DNA from: Clostridium cuniculi
GTDB lineage: Bacteria; Bacillota; Clostridia; Clostridiales; Clostridiaceae
DNA: 64,000 nucleotides
Assembly: GCF_004353185.1 (NCBI RefSeq)
Contig: NZ_SMUS01000016.1
Span: 1 to 64,000 of the forward strand
Direction: 5' to 3'
The notes under the pieces were generated by a model, which searched no databases, was not told where the DNA came from, and worked only from the letters and a program-made list of their open reading frames with translations. This document shows positions 53,031 through 62,473 of this stretch, piece by piece (position 1 is the stretch's first letter; each line of letters opens with the position of its first letter). A program made the position numbers and the translations under genes.

Positions 53031-54479
53031 TTATAATGTTGTTTCCAAATTGTTTCTAAAACAAGGAAGTTTTATATTAACAATAATTTTTTCTCCATTT
53101 GTTATAGTAATTTCTCCATCATGATCCTTAACTATTTCACTACATAAGTATAGCCCCAATCCTCTACTATCTTCATCTTCATAATTATTATTTCTAATGA
53201 ATGGATCAAATATAGAGTTATATACTTCTTTTTGAATTATCTCTCCTGAATTTATAACTTCTATGATATAATTATCTTCTTTTACTTCTCCATTAACATA
53301 AATATCATTAGAATTTCTTGAATATTTTATGGCATTATCTATTATATTTATAATTAACTCTCGTATTTTGTTTATCCTACCATAAATAAATCCTTCATAT
53401 ATATCCCTATTTATATTAATTCTATATTTATTTGCTTTTATTTGCATATCATCACATATTTGATTAAGTACATCACCTAGATTTATATCCACTTTATTTT
53501 CATCTATTGTAGATATTCCTTTTGATATATTTATTAAATCTAAAACTAATAAATTCAGCCTTTCACTTTCTGAATATATTCTCTCTATAGATTTTTTCTT
53601 AAACTCCTCGTTATCAACGATATTATCTTTAATCATCTCAGCATATCCTATTATTGCTGTTAAAGGAGTTTTTATTTCATGTGTAACATTATCAAAGAAT
53701 TGTTTTCTACTTTTTTCAAGGGTTTCAACCTTTTCTTTTTCTCTTTTTATTGTAGTAATTTGTTGTTGAATCTTACTATTCATATTATTAAATTCTTTTG
53801 ATACTATCGCAATTTCATCATTTCCCTTATAAGAAATAGATATATCATAATTACCTTCACCAACTTCTTTTATTGCACTTGTAAGTAATGTTATTGGATA
53901 AGTAACTCTACTAGCTATTAAATATGATAATATTAATATAAATAAAAATATTATTATAACTGTTAATCTAATAAACACAATTACTTTATTATATTGTATA
54001 TAGGTATCATCAAAATTCTTTTCTAAATGTAATACTCCTAAACTTTGTTTATTAATAAATATTAAATATGTTAAATATCCGTCTACTCCTGTATCTGTGT
54101 ACTTTAGATTAACAACAACTTCTCCATCTAGAGCCTTTAAAAATAATGTATCTATATTATCGAGCTTATTCTTTATATTACTTATATATACTTCATTATC
54201 TAATCCCATAATTTTAGAATTACTTTCATAATTTAAAGATATATAATTATTCAAATACTCAGCTTCCTGTAATAACAACTTTCTTTTATCTACTGACGGA
54301 TCAATAGTTAATCTATATTTTATTGCCTCCCTAGTACTTTTCATTACTTCTTCTAGAGAATTAACAATTTTATTTTCCATATCTTTTTTTAAAATAGCAG
54401 ATATAGAAAAGTTCATGACTATTCCTAATATTATAAGAATAGTTAGAATACCTATAGTTAATTTATATTTTATTTTCAT
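53031..54479 (-). CDS. Sensor histidine kinase, 482 aa
   Basis: Two membrane helices (about 5-27, and about 170-190, VIVFIRLTVIIIFLFILILS) flank an extracellular domain. A HAMP region follows, then NVTHEIKTPLTAIIGYAEMI and ATPase boxes IIDNAIKYS and GLGLYLCSEIV. The gene overlaps its regulator by 17 bp. The organisation and adjacent IseA-like gene suggest cell-wall stress sensing. The ligand is unknown. Confidence 0.9.
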   Translation of the reverse strand: MKIKYKLTIGILTILIILGIVMNFSISAILKKDMENKIVNSLEEVMKSTREAIKYRLTIDPSVDKRKLLLQEAEYLNNYISLNYESNSKIMGLDNEVYISNIKNKLDNIDTLFLKALDGEVVVNLKYTDTGVDGYLTYLIFINKQSLGVLHLEKNFDDTYIQYNKVIVFIRLTVIIIFLFILILSYLIASRVTYPITLLTSAIKEVGEGNYDISISYKGNDEIAIVSKEFNNMNSKIQQQITTIKREKEKVETLEKSRKQFFDNVTHEIKTPLTAIIGYAEMIKDNIVDNEEFKKKSIERIYSESERLNLLVLDLINISKGISTIDENKVDINLGDVLNQICDDMQIKANKYRININRDIYEGFIYGRINKIRELIINIIDNAIKYSRNSNDIYVNGEVKEDNYIIEVINSGEIIQKEVYNSIFDPFIRNNNYEDEDSRGLGLYLCSEIVKDHDGEITITNGEKIIVNIKLPCFRNNLETTL

Positions 54480-55167
54480 TATATCTCCTCATAATATAAC
54501 CAATCCCAAATACGGTCTCTATTATAGACTTAGACTTCACCTGGTCTAACTTACTTCTTAATCTTCTAACATGTATATCTATAGTTCTTAAATCGCCATC
54601 ATATGTAAATTCCCATACATTATCCAATAACTCTTCTCTTGAAAATACCCTATCTCTATTTTGAGATAAAAACTCTAATAACTGATACTCTTTAGGTTTT
54701 AAAACAACTTCCTCCGAATCTTTCATCACAGTTCTACTCTCATAATTTATTTTTATATGTGAATTTAAATTTATAAACTTCGATTTTGATTGGTCACTAT
54801 ACTTTTCTACTCTTCTTAATGCTATTTTAACTCTAGTTAATACCTCTTTAATATGAAACGGCTTTGTTATATAGTCATCTGCTCCCAATTCCAATCCGAG
54901 AACTTTGTCAAAAACATCATTGCGTGCTGTAAGCATTATTATAGGAATACCATAATTACTATTAATAAATTTACATAAATCAAATCCACTTTCATCTGGT
55001 AAATTTATATCAAGTAATGTTAAACTAGGTAAAAAGTTATCCAACAATTCTCTAGCTTCGTTTCCATTAAAAGCACTTCTCACTATATATCCCTCTGACT
55101 TTAAAGAATTTACTAAAATATCATTTATACTTTCATCATCTTCAACTACTAAAACCTTATTATACAA
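54463..55167 (-). CDS. OmpR-family response regulator, 234 aa
   Basis: The receiver domain has VVEDDESIND and LTLLDINLPDESG (phospho-Asp). The DNA-binding domain has KPKEYQLLEFLSQNRD and TIDIHVRRLRSKLDQ. I prefer a TTG start at 55167 (YNKVLVVEDDES follows), because GGAGG lies 8 bp upstream; ATG starts 5 and 10 codons earlier have no ribosome site. It heads an operon with the kinase and the IseA-like gene. Confidence 0.9.
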   Translation of the reverse strand: MYNKVLVVEDDESINDILVNSLKSEGYIVRSAFNGNEARELLDNFLPSLTLLDINLPDESGFDLCKFINSNYGIPIIMLTARNDVFDKVLGLELGADDYITKPFHIKEVLTRVKIALRRVEKYSDQSKSKFINLNSHIKINYESRTVMKDSEEVVLKPKEYQLLEFLSQNRDRVFSREELLDNVWEFTYDGDLRTIDIHVRRLRSKLDQVKSKSIIETVFGIGYIMRRYNENKI

Positions 55168-55385
55168 AAAATCATCCTCCATTATAATAAATCCCATTTA
55201 ATACTTATTATATCAAAATATAGTTTAATTGTATTTTTATTGATAATATTATCATCTATTTTGGTTATTTCTTCTAAATATTTAACTTTTCAATTATTAA
55301 TAATCTACTATATATAATCAACATAAAAATTATTAATTTGTATATAATTATATATATATGAAATATTTAGTATAAAGAGGATTGA

Positions 55386-56318
55386 TTGATTTTGGACTTT
55401 AATGAAAATAGTAATATCAAATTAACTAAGGAAGAAATTGAAAGTTGTAGGCATAAATCTGAAAAAAAGTGGTATGGAATTTTAGTATTTATCAATTTCG
55501 CTATAATACTATCAGTAATAGTTTTTTGTATTATAAATATTCATAATTACAATACTTTACCAAATACTTTAAAGGAATCTTTTTCAGATCCTTCTGCATA
55601 TGCAAATGTTATAATATCCCCTAGCTCTACTTTAAATAATTTCCCAACAGAACTCCAACTATTAATAACAGGGATAATAGTAATAATTGCATTTCCTTTT
55701 GGAGTAAATCTTTATTATGCAAAATATAGATCAAGAGCAATAAAAATAACTGAAAATAACTTTCCAGAAGTATACTATAGTATCTTAGAATACTCTAATA
55801 AGCTAGGCTTTAAAAAAACACCTGAAGCTTTTTTAATTCAACAAAATGGTGTAATGAATGCCTTTTCTGCATTTATAATTCATAAACAATATATTGAAAT
55901 AGATAGTGATTTATTTGAAATTGCTTATAGAGAATATAATGATTTAGAATCTATTAATTTTATAATAGCCCATGAATTAGCACATATAAAATATAAGCAT
56001 GCTACATTTTCTTATAATTTATTTATTTTATTTTCAACTTTAATTCCTATAATAGGAACAACTGCCTCAAGAGCTAGAGAGTATAGTTGTGATAGACTCG
56101 CTCAAAAAGTTACAGGTAATAGCGGTGTTGAAGCCATGTTTTCCTTATTTGCAGGTAAACATCTTTATAAGAAAATTGATGTCTATGATTATATTGAAAG
56201 TAGTAAAGATATCAAAGGATTTTTTGTATGGTGTAATAATTTAGTAAATTCTCATCCAATACTGCCCAAAAGAATCAGAGCTTTAATAAAAGGTGAAGGT
56301 AGTGGAGATCTTTACTAA
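55386..56318 (+). CDS. M48-family integral-membrane metalloprotease (HtpX-like), 310 aa
   Basis: Zinc motif HELAHIKYKH (about 197-206) and the downstream Glu in SREYSCDRLA are intact. Two hydrophobic segments near the N-terminus (about 30-50 and 90-115) and one after the active site fit the HtpX/Ste24-like topology. It starts at TTG 55386, 5 bp after GAGG. Ends at a shared terminator. Probably a membrane-protein quality-control protease. Confidence 0.85.
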   Translation: MILDFNENSNIKLTKEEIESCRHKSEKKWYGILVFINFAIILSVIVFCIINIHNYNTLPNTLKESFSDPSAYANVIISPSSTLNNFPTELQLLITGIIVIIAFPFGVNLYYAKYRSRAIKITENNFPEVYYSILEYSNKLGFKKTPEAFLIQQNGVMNAFSAFIIHKQYIEIDSDLFEIAYREYNDLESINFIIAHELAHIKYKHATFSYNLFILFSTLIPIIGTTASRAREYSCDRLAQKVTGNSGVEAMFSLFAGKHLYKKIDVYDYIESSKDIKGFFVWCNNLVNSHPILPKRIRALIKGEGSGDLY

Positions 56319-56370
56319 TTGTAAAAAAAATTACTTTATAAAACTTTCTGCATTATGTCTATATAAAAGA

Positions 56371-56406
56371 AAATGCTAATGTGATCTGCACATCACATTA
56401 GCATTT
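56371..56406. terminator. Bidirectional terminator between the M48 gene and rpsD
   Basis: AAATGCTAATGTGAT and ATCACATTAGCATTT form a 15-bp perfect stem around CTGCAC, with A and T runs. Confidence 0.9.
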
Positions 56407-56506
56407 TTCTTTTCACACAACTTATTTAAATTCAACAGTGGCTTACAAATAATACAAGATATAATTTTTAGAGAAAATTTTTTCCTTAAAGGAAAGATGA
56501 TTTTAA

Positions 56507-57103
56507 CTAGTTTTTAGAATAATACTCTACAACTAAAACTTCATTAATTTCTATTGGAACTTCAGTTCTTTGAGGAAGTCTTTCTAAAACTCCAGAGAAA
56601 TTAGCTTCATTTTTACTTAAGTATGGTAAAACATTAAGTATATTTGATTCAAAGTTTTCTTTGAACATAATATTCTTTTGAGATTTTTCTCTTAATTTAA
56701 TTTCATCTCCAACTGAAACATTGAATGATGGAATATCAACCTTTTTACCATTAACTAAAATATGACCATGAACAACCATTTGTCTTGCTTGTCTTATTGA
56801 GTTTGCAAAACCTAATCTATAAACTAAATTATCTAATCTGCATTCTAATAAGTTAATTAAAGCATGACCTGTTAATTCTTTTGATTTAGATGCTTTTTCA
56901 AAGTAGTTAGCAAATTGCTTTTCCATAACTCCGTAATAAGCTCTTAATCTTTGCTTTTCTAATAATTGAGTACCATAGTCAGAAAGTTTTTTATCATTTC
57001 TTGCTGTACCTTTGGCTGCTCTTTTCATCGCTTTTGGATGTCCACAAACATTTAAGCCTAATCGTCTGCACTGCTTAAATCTTGGTCCCATCATCTTTGC
57101 CAT
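56507..57103 (-). CDS. rpsD: 30S ribosomal protein S4, 198 aa
   Basis: The N-terminus has [20 protein letters not shown] with Cys residues, and the S4 domain is [38 protein letters not shown]. Length is normal. It stands alone, away from the main ribosomal protein clusters, which is common for extra or relocated rpsD in clostridia. A perfect Fur-box match lies 67 bp upstream, unusual for a ribosomal protein gene. Confidence 0.95.
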   Translation of the reverse strand: MAKMMGPRFKQCRRLGLNVCGHPKAMKRAAKGTARNDKKLSDYGTQLLEKQRLRAYYGVMEKQFANYFEKASKSKELTGHALINLLECRLDNLVYRLGFANSIRQARQMVVHGHILVNGKKVDIPSFNVSVGDEIKLREKSQKNIMFKENFESNILNVLPYLSKNEANFSGVLERLPQRTEVPIEINEVLVVEYYSKN

Positions 57104-57169
57104 ACAATCATCTCCTTAAATTATTTCTAAGCCTAAATACAATATAACATATAATTTTTCATTTGTAAA

Positions 57170-57184
57170 TGATAATAATTATCA
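57170..57184. promoter_or_regulatory. Fur-box match upstream of rpsD
   Basis: TGATAATAATTATCA is an exact 7-1-7 Fur box (TGATAATnATTATCA), extending outward to AATGATAAT/ATTATCATT. It could place this rpsD copy under iron control. AT-rich DNA makes the chance match less remote than usual. Confidence 0.5.
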
Positions 57185-57232
57185 TTATCATATTTTATTT
57201 TTTACATTACTTTAATTTTTATCCAATAAAAA

Positions 57233-57263
57233 AGAGATCGTATAAAATTAAAATACAATCCCT
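57233..57263 (-). terminator. Terminator of the metY-hom operon
   Basis: AGAGATCGTAT pairs with ATACAATCCCT using two G-T wobbles, 17 bp after the hom stop, with a T run on the minus strand. The rest of 57104-57279 shows only the Fur-box match. Confidence 0.7.
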
Positions 57264-57279
57264 TTATTTATTTTATCTA

Positions 57280-58500
57280 CTAGGCAACTATTAATTTCTT
57301 TGCATCTTCATAATTATCTTCATTTTTTAGATTCTCAATGAACTTCTCCACATATGCTTCTGAAGTACATTCAATAAAAATTGCAACTTCACCACTTATA
57401 CTTTTATCTATAATTTTTATATTATTAAAATTTTCCCTACACTTATTTATTGCTTCATCTATATTTGATGTCTTTATTCTCAATATGCAATTACATGTTT
57501 TACTTGCAAATTTTATTACATTTGCTTCTTCTTTATTAAAACTATCAACATCAGTAAATCTATTATTTATAATATCATTTAAATCGCTATAAACAGCACT
57601 TCCTGTAGGTAATTTTCCAGCCCCCTTACCTACAAATAATAATTCCCCTATTTCATCTCCATTTAAAATAACTGCATTAACTTCATTATCAATTTTAGCT
57701 AATATACTTTGTTCATCCACCAATATAGGCTTTACAGATGTATATATTCCACTTTTACATTTAAATGATTCTGCAACAAGCTTAATCTTACAATTCAACT
57801 TATTAGCATATTTAAAGTCATTTTCATCTATATCAGTAATTCCTTCTATTGATATATCATTCCACTGAAATTTCTTATCAAAAGCTAAACTTGATAATAT
57901 TGCAAGCTTTCTAGCAGAGTCATAACCCATAACATCTGATTCTGGATTAGCTTCAGCAAACCCAAGATCTTGTGCTTCCTTAAGAGCCTCTTCATAAGAT
58001 AAACTTTCACTATTCATCTTAGTTAGTATAAAATTAGTTGTTCCATTTAATATTGCCTGTATACTATTTATACCATTCCCATAAAGACTTTCAGTTAATG
58101 GTTTTATTATAGGTATTCCCCCTGCTACTGCTGCCTCAAATTTTAAAGAAACATTATTTTCCTTAGCTAATTGAAATAATTCATGGCCAAATGTAGCTAT
58201 CAAGTCTTTATTTGCTGTAACTACATGCTTCTTTAATAATAATGCATTTTTAACATAATCATAAGCTGGATGAAGGCCACCCATTACTTCTATTACAACA
58301 TCACTTTCTGCAGAAAAAAATTCTTCTACACTAGTAGTAATAACTTCTCTATGACTTGAATCAATATACTTATCTTTATTTCTCACTAAAATACTTGTTA
58401 TAAGTATTTCATTTTTACTGTGGTTTTCCCTATTTTTATCTATTAATTCAATAAGCCCACTACCTACTACTCCATATCCCATAATAGCTACTTTAGTCAT
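57280..58500 (-). CDS. hom: Homoserine dehydrogenase, 406 aa
   Basis: It reduces aspartate semialdehyde to homoserine. The NAD(P) site is VAIMGYGVVGSGLIELI, the catalytic/substrate region is AAVAGGIPIIKPL, and GTTNFILTKM and GLGFAEANPESDVMGYDSARK are diagnostic. A C-terminal ACT-like segment follows. I start at ATG 58500, with GGAGG upstream. It lies 21 bp after metY, under the same SAM-I riboswitch. Confidence 0.95.
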   Translation of the reverse strand: MTKVAIMGYGVVGSGLIELIDKNRENHSKNEILITSILVRNKDKYIDSSHREVITTSVEEFFSAESDVVIEVMGGLHPAYDYVKNALLLKKHVVTANKDLIATFGHELFQLAKENNVSLKFEAAVAGGIPIIKPLTESLYGNGINSIQAILNGTTNFILTKMNSESLSYEEALKEAQDLGFAEANPESDVMGYDSARKLAILSSLAFDKKFQWNDISIEGITDIDENDFKYANKLNCKIKLVAESFKCKSGIYTSVKPILVDEQSILAKIDNEVNAVILNGDEIGELLFVGKGAGKLPTGSAVYSDLNDIINNRFTDVDSFNKEEANVIKFASKTCNCILRIKTSNIDEAINKCRENFNNIKIIDKSISGEVAIFIECTSEAYVEKFIENLKNEDNYEDAKKLIVA

Positions 58501-58521
58501 TATTATTCCTCCTCTCATTTC

Positions 58522-59799
58522 TTATATAGCTTTTAATGCTTGACTAATATCATTAATTAAATCTTTTGTATCCTCTATTCCAACAGAAAGCCTTAATAAA
58601 TCTGGTGTAACACCACTTGCTAATAATTCTTCTTCATTTAATTGGCTATGACTTGTAGTTGCCGGATGTAAAAGGCAACTTCTCGCATCTCCTAAAGTTA
58701 CTGCTAATGCTATTAAATTTAATCTCCTACTAAATTCTTTAGCATTTTCTATTCCACCTTTAATTCCAAAAGTTAAAAGACCACTTGCTCCACCTTTAAG
58801 ATATTTCTTTGCTAAATTATAATATTTACTTCCTTCAAGTAAAGGATAATTAACCCATGATACTTTTTCTTGAGTTGTTAACCATTGCGCTATTTCTAAT
58901 GCATTTTTAGAATGTCTTTCCATTCTTAAATGTAAAGTTTCTAATCCTAAGTTAGTTAAATAAGCATTAAATGGACTCATGCAAGCTCCTAAATCTCTTA
59001 ATAGAGTTACTCTAAGTTTAACTATATATGCTGCATCTCCAAAGCTTTCAACATATTTAATTCCATGATAACTTGGATCTGGCTCTGTAAAATCATTAAA
59101 TTTACCATTTGTCCAATCAAAATTTCCTCCATCTACTACTATTCCCCCAATAGTTTGGGCATGTCCTTCAGAATACTTTGTTGTTGAATGAACAACTATG
59201 TTTGCTCCATGTTCAAATGGATTGCAATGATAAGGTGTTGCTACTGTATTATCAACTATAAATGGCACCTTAATTTTTTTAGCTACACTTGAGAATTTAT
59301 CAAAATCCAAAACATTTAACCCTGGATTTCCTATTGTTTCTCCATATATAGCTTTTGTATTTGCCTTAGCCTTAGATAAAATTTCTTCTTCAGATGCATC
59401 TGGTTCCACAAAAGTAACTTCTATCCCTAAATTTTTTAAGTGGACTGAAAATAAATTTACTGTGCCACCATATAAAGATGTTACAGAAATTAAATGATCT
59501 CCAGCTTTACAAACATTTAAAACTGCATAAAGAATTGCTGATTGACCTGAAGCAGTTGCAACTGCACCAACTCCACCTTCTAATTTTGCATACTTTTCTT
59601 CCAATGCCCCAACTGTTGGATTAGAAATTCTGCTATATAAATGACCATCAGCCTTTAAAGCAAATAAAGCTTCTAATGTATCTGGATCATCATATTTATA
59701 AGTTGCACTTTGATAAATTGGTAAAACTCTTGGTTCACCTGATTTTGGTGAATATCCTCCGTGAATTCCTACTGTTCCTTTTCCTAAATTAATTGCCAT
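58522..59799 (-). CDS. metY: O-acetylhomoserine sulfhydrylase, 425 aa
   Basis: It makes homocysteine from O-acetylhomoserine and sulfide, using PLP. Signatures: YSRISNPTVGALEEKYAKLEGG, the PLP-Lys in VVHSTTKYSEGHAQTIGG, and DPSYHGIKYVESFGDAAY. Length and the late region (SVGIEDTKDLINDI) fit. A SAM-I riboswitch precedes it and hom follows, a methionine-biosynthesis operon. Confidence 0.96.
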   Translation of the reverse strand: MAINLGKGTVGIHGGYSPKSGEPRVLPIYQSATYKYDDPDTLEALFALKADGHLYSRISNPTVGALEEKYAKLEGGVGAVATASGQSAILYAVLNVCKAGDHLISVTSLYGGTVNLFSVHLKNLGIEVTFVEPDASEEEILSKAKANTKAIYGETIGNPGLNVLDFDKFSSVAKKIKVPFIVDNTVATPYHCNPFEHGANIVVHSTTKYSEGHAQTIGGIVVDGGNFDWTNGKFNDFTEPDPSYHGIKYVESFGDAAYIVKLRVTLLRDLGACMSPFNAYLTNLGLETLHLRMERHSKNALEIAQWLTTQEKVSWVNYPLLEGSKYYNLAKKYLKGGASGLLTFGIKGGIENAKEFSRRLNLIALAVTLGDARSCLLHPATTSHSQLNEEELLASGVTPDLLRLSVGIEDTKDLINDISQALKAI

Positions 59800-59961
59800 A
59801 AAAAATCCCCCTTTTTATTAGTTAGAATTTAGTAGTTTTAATTATTAGATATTTTAAAACTATGCTCCTATCTTCATTTAATTTTTAATACTTATTGCTT
59901 TTTATTAATAGATAATTTTCAAATATTGTTTATTATCTAAAATGCCCCTAATTTTTTGTAC

Positions 59962-60226
59962 AAAAAAAGCTATTTCTTATTATCCTTTATAGATAATGAG
60001 AAATAGCTAAATAAGCTTATTTACTAATATATACTCTCATTTCTCAGGTTAAACCTGCAGGATTTAGCACCAGCGTCAATGAGTGACAAGTTTCAAGTGA
60101 TAAGTTTCAAATTATTTAAAACTCCTTAGGGAACTTTATTATTAACTATTCACTTGCCACTTGTTACTTGTCACTTGCGACAGGTTGCTAGGCTTCTCAG
60201 GGCCAGTCCCTCCACCATTCTTAATA
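59962..60226 (-). ncRNA. SAM-I (S-box) riboswitch with terminator, controlling metY-hom
   Basis: The minus strand reads GGTGGAGGGACTGGCCCTGA, AGCCTAGCAACC, then GGTGCTAAATCCTGCAGG. Between, the P3 stem is expanded by repeats (CAAGTGACAAGTAACAAGTGG and the reverse complement) as in the copy at 46022. A terminator AGCTATTTCT.../...AGAAATAGCT with T run follows at 60008-59962. SAM would stop the operon. The stretch 59800-59961 and 60227-60301 shows no gene. Confidence 0.95.
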
Positions 60227-60301
60227 AAAGATTTTTTATTTAATTTATTATCTTTATTATACATATATGGAATATTTTTTCAAGTAATTTATTTTATTTT
60301 T

Positions 60302-60874
60302 TTAAATTTCATCAATTTTTATAAATTCATTATTAGTTATTATATAATTGACTTTAATATCATGAGGTTCATTTTCAATATTATTTACTATCTGAAAATC
60401 ATAAGCCAATACTAATTTATTGCTTATTTCTTTAAATTGTGAAAGATATTTATCATAATATCCTCCACCATAACCAATTCTATTTCCTTTTCTATCAAAA
60501 GCTAAACCTGGCATTAATATTAAATCAAAATCTTCACCTATTTTATTTTTATCCACACTTTTAGGTTCAAGAATACCCCAGTTATCCACACTCATGTTAT
60601 CTAAACTGTTAATTCTTATTGCAACCATTTCCTTTTTAGTTTTATCAGTCTTAGGAACATAAATTTCTTTATTATCATTTAAAGCATATTTTATAAATTT
60701 AATAGTATCTATTTCAGAACCAAAACTTACATAAGTAAATATTTTTTTTGACTTATTATAAATATCACTTTCTATTAACTGTTTAAATATTAAAGCATCG
60801 TATTCTTTTTTTACCTCTGGCAATAAATTATTTCTCTTTTTTATTATTTTTTCTCTAACCTTTTTCTTATCCAT
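60302..60874 (-). CDS. 5-formyltetrahydrofolate cyclo-ligase, 190 aa
   Basis: It converts 5-formyl-THF to 5,10-methenyl-THF with ATP. The family signature is DLILMPGLAFDRKGNRIGYGGGYYDKYL (in two parts), preceded by SFGSEIDTI and the N-terminal KKRNNLLPEVKKEYDA. I start at ATG 60874, with GGAGGGG upstream. Single gene. Confidence 0.93.
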   Translation of the reverse strand: MDKKKVREKIIKKRNNLLPEVKKEYDALIFKQLIESDIYNKSKKIFTYVSFGSEIDTIKFIKYALNDNKEIYVPKTDKTKKEMVAIRINSLDNMSVDNWGILEPKSVDKNKIGEDFDLILMPGLAFDRKGNRIGYGGGYYDKYLSQFKEISNKLVLAYDFQIVNNIENEPHDIKVNYIITNNEFIKIDEI

Positions 60875-60932
60875 AGTTATCCCCTCCAAAAAGTATTATA
60901 TTTATCAGTATAATACTTTTTTAATATTATAG

Positions 60933-62195
60933 TTATTTTAATAGTGAAATTTTTGTAGTAATTACTTCTGGTTCTCTTTTAAATAAGAATTCACCTTTTC
61001 TAACAGAACAATTAACTCCAACTCTTTCTAATATTGCATCAAACTCATTTTTTGCGTTTAATACTATAAAGTTAGCATCTTTACCTTCCGCTATACCATA
61101 TTTATCTTCTATATGAAGTGTTTTAGCACTATTTATAGTAATTAAGTCTAGTGCATTTTTAATTTCTTCAAATGACATCATATGACAAATATGAATTCCT
61201 GCATCAAGAATATTCATTAAGTTTCCATTGCCTAATGGATACCATGGATCTGAAATTGAATCTTGCGCAAAACAAACATTAATACCAGCATCATTTAACT
61301 CTTTGACCCTTGTAAGTCCTCTTCTTTTTGGATATGTATCATATCTTCCTTGCAAATGAATATTTTCAGTTGGACATGATATAAAGTTAAGTTTTGATAA
61401 TGCTAGAAGTTTAAATAATTTAAAAGTGTATGCATTGTTGTAAGATCCCATTGCACAAGTATGACTTGCTGTTGTAAGCTCTCCAATTCCATTGATATAG
61501 GCTTCAGCAGCTAATAGTTCAATAAATCTTGATTGCTCATCATCTGTTTCATCACAGTGAATATCAATTAACTTGTTATATTTAATAGCAAGTTCTACAG
61601 CTTTCTTAACAGATTTTTCTCCCATTTCTCTTGTAAATTCAAAGTGAGGTATAGCTCCTACTACATCTGCTCCCATTTTTAATGCTTCCTCTACTAATTT
61701 ATCTCCATCTTTATATGAATACATCCCCTCTTGAGGAAATGCTATAATTTGTATATCAACTATATCCTTTACTTCTTCTTTTAATTCCATAATTGCTTTT
61801 AAACAAGTAAGCTTTGGATCTGTTACATCTACATGTGTTCTAATATATTGAGTTCCATATAAAATCTCCTTTTTTAGTGCAATTCTCGCCCTATCTTTTA
61901 TTTCATCCTTTGTCATATTAGATTTTGTCTCAGACCATCTTTGTATTCCTTCAAAAAGAGTTCCTGTTCCATTATTTGCACCAGCCATACGAGCTGTATA
62001 TACATAATCTAAATGGATATGTGGATCAACATAAGGTGGAACAACTAGATTTCTTTCTAAATCATAAGTCTCTATATCTTTATATTTTTGTGAAAGATCT
62101 GGACCTATTTCTTTATATACTCCATTTTCAACAAGTAAATCAACTAATTCTTCATTACCTTTTAATCTAGCATTTTTAAATAATATTACCTTCAT
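60933..62195 (-). CDS. Cytosine deaminase-like amidohydrolase (possible creatinine deaminase), 420 aa
   Basis: Metal-dependent amidohydrolase: PPYVDPHIHLDYVYTARM (HxH), RTHVDVTDP, IDIHCDETDDEQSR (CodA-type HCDE), TASHTCAMGSY and FAQDSISDPW. CodA-type enzymes of clostridia often deaminate creatinine as well as cytosine. Its divergent neighbour is a creatininase, which supports creatinine metabolism. Cytosine, creatinine or isocytosine cannot be distinguished from sequence. Confidence 0.85.
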   Translation of the reverse strand: MKVILFKNARLKGNEELVDLLVENGVYKEIGPDLSQKYKDIETYDLERNLVVPPYVDPHIHLDYVYTARMAGANNGTGTLFEGIQRWSETKSNMTKDEIKDRARIALKKEILYGTQYIRTHVDVTDPKLTCLKAIMELKEEVKDIVDIQIIAFPQEGMYSYKDGDKLVEEALKMGADVVGAIPHFEFTREMGEKSVKKAVELAIKYNKLIDIHCDETDDEQSRFIELLAAEAYINGIGELTTASHTCAMGSYNNAYTFKLFKLLALSKLNFISCPTENIHLQGRYDTYPKRRGLTRVKELNDAGINVCFAQDSISDPWYPLGNGNLMNILDAGIHICHMMSFEEIKNALDLITINSAKTLHIEDKYGIAEGKDANFIVLNAKNEFDAILERVGVNCSVRKGEFLFKREPEVITTKISLLK

Positions 62196-62353
62196 TTTAA
62201 TACTCCCCCTTTTATTATTTTAATTATTTCATTAGTAACATCCAAAGTTTAACATTTAAATATATACTAGTCATTGTACTAAACATACAATAATCTTTTA
62301 CTATAACTGTGCACATAAAGAACACATTTTAGGGTATTTATTTGTATTTTTAG

Positions 62354-62367
62354 TACATTGCAATGTA
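62354..62367. promoter_or_regulatory. Palindromic operator candidate in the divergent region
   Basis: TACATTGCAATGTA is a perfect 14-bp palindrome in the 278-bp region between the deaminase and creatininase genes. AGTAC occurs three times around it. It could be the site of an unseen regulator for both genes. Confidence 0.5.
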
Positions 62368-62473
62368 GTATTTTCCAAGTATATACTATTAGTACGCTGA
62401 TGCTTCTTAAGAATAAAAAGCTCAGTACGTAAAATACTTAATTAATTTTTTGACTTAAAAGGGGGATGTTATT

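Noticed and set aside
60161..60415. 84-codon open frame on the + strand across the second SAM riboswitch
   Set aside because: It runs through the riboswitch antisense and the 3' end of the cyclo-ligase gene and has no ribosome site.
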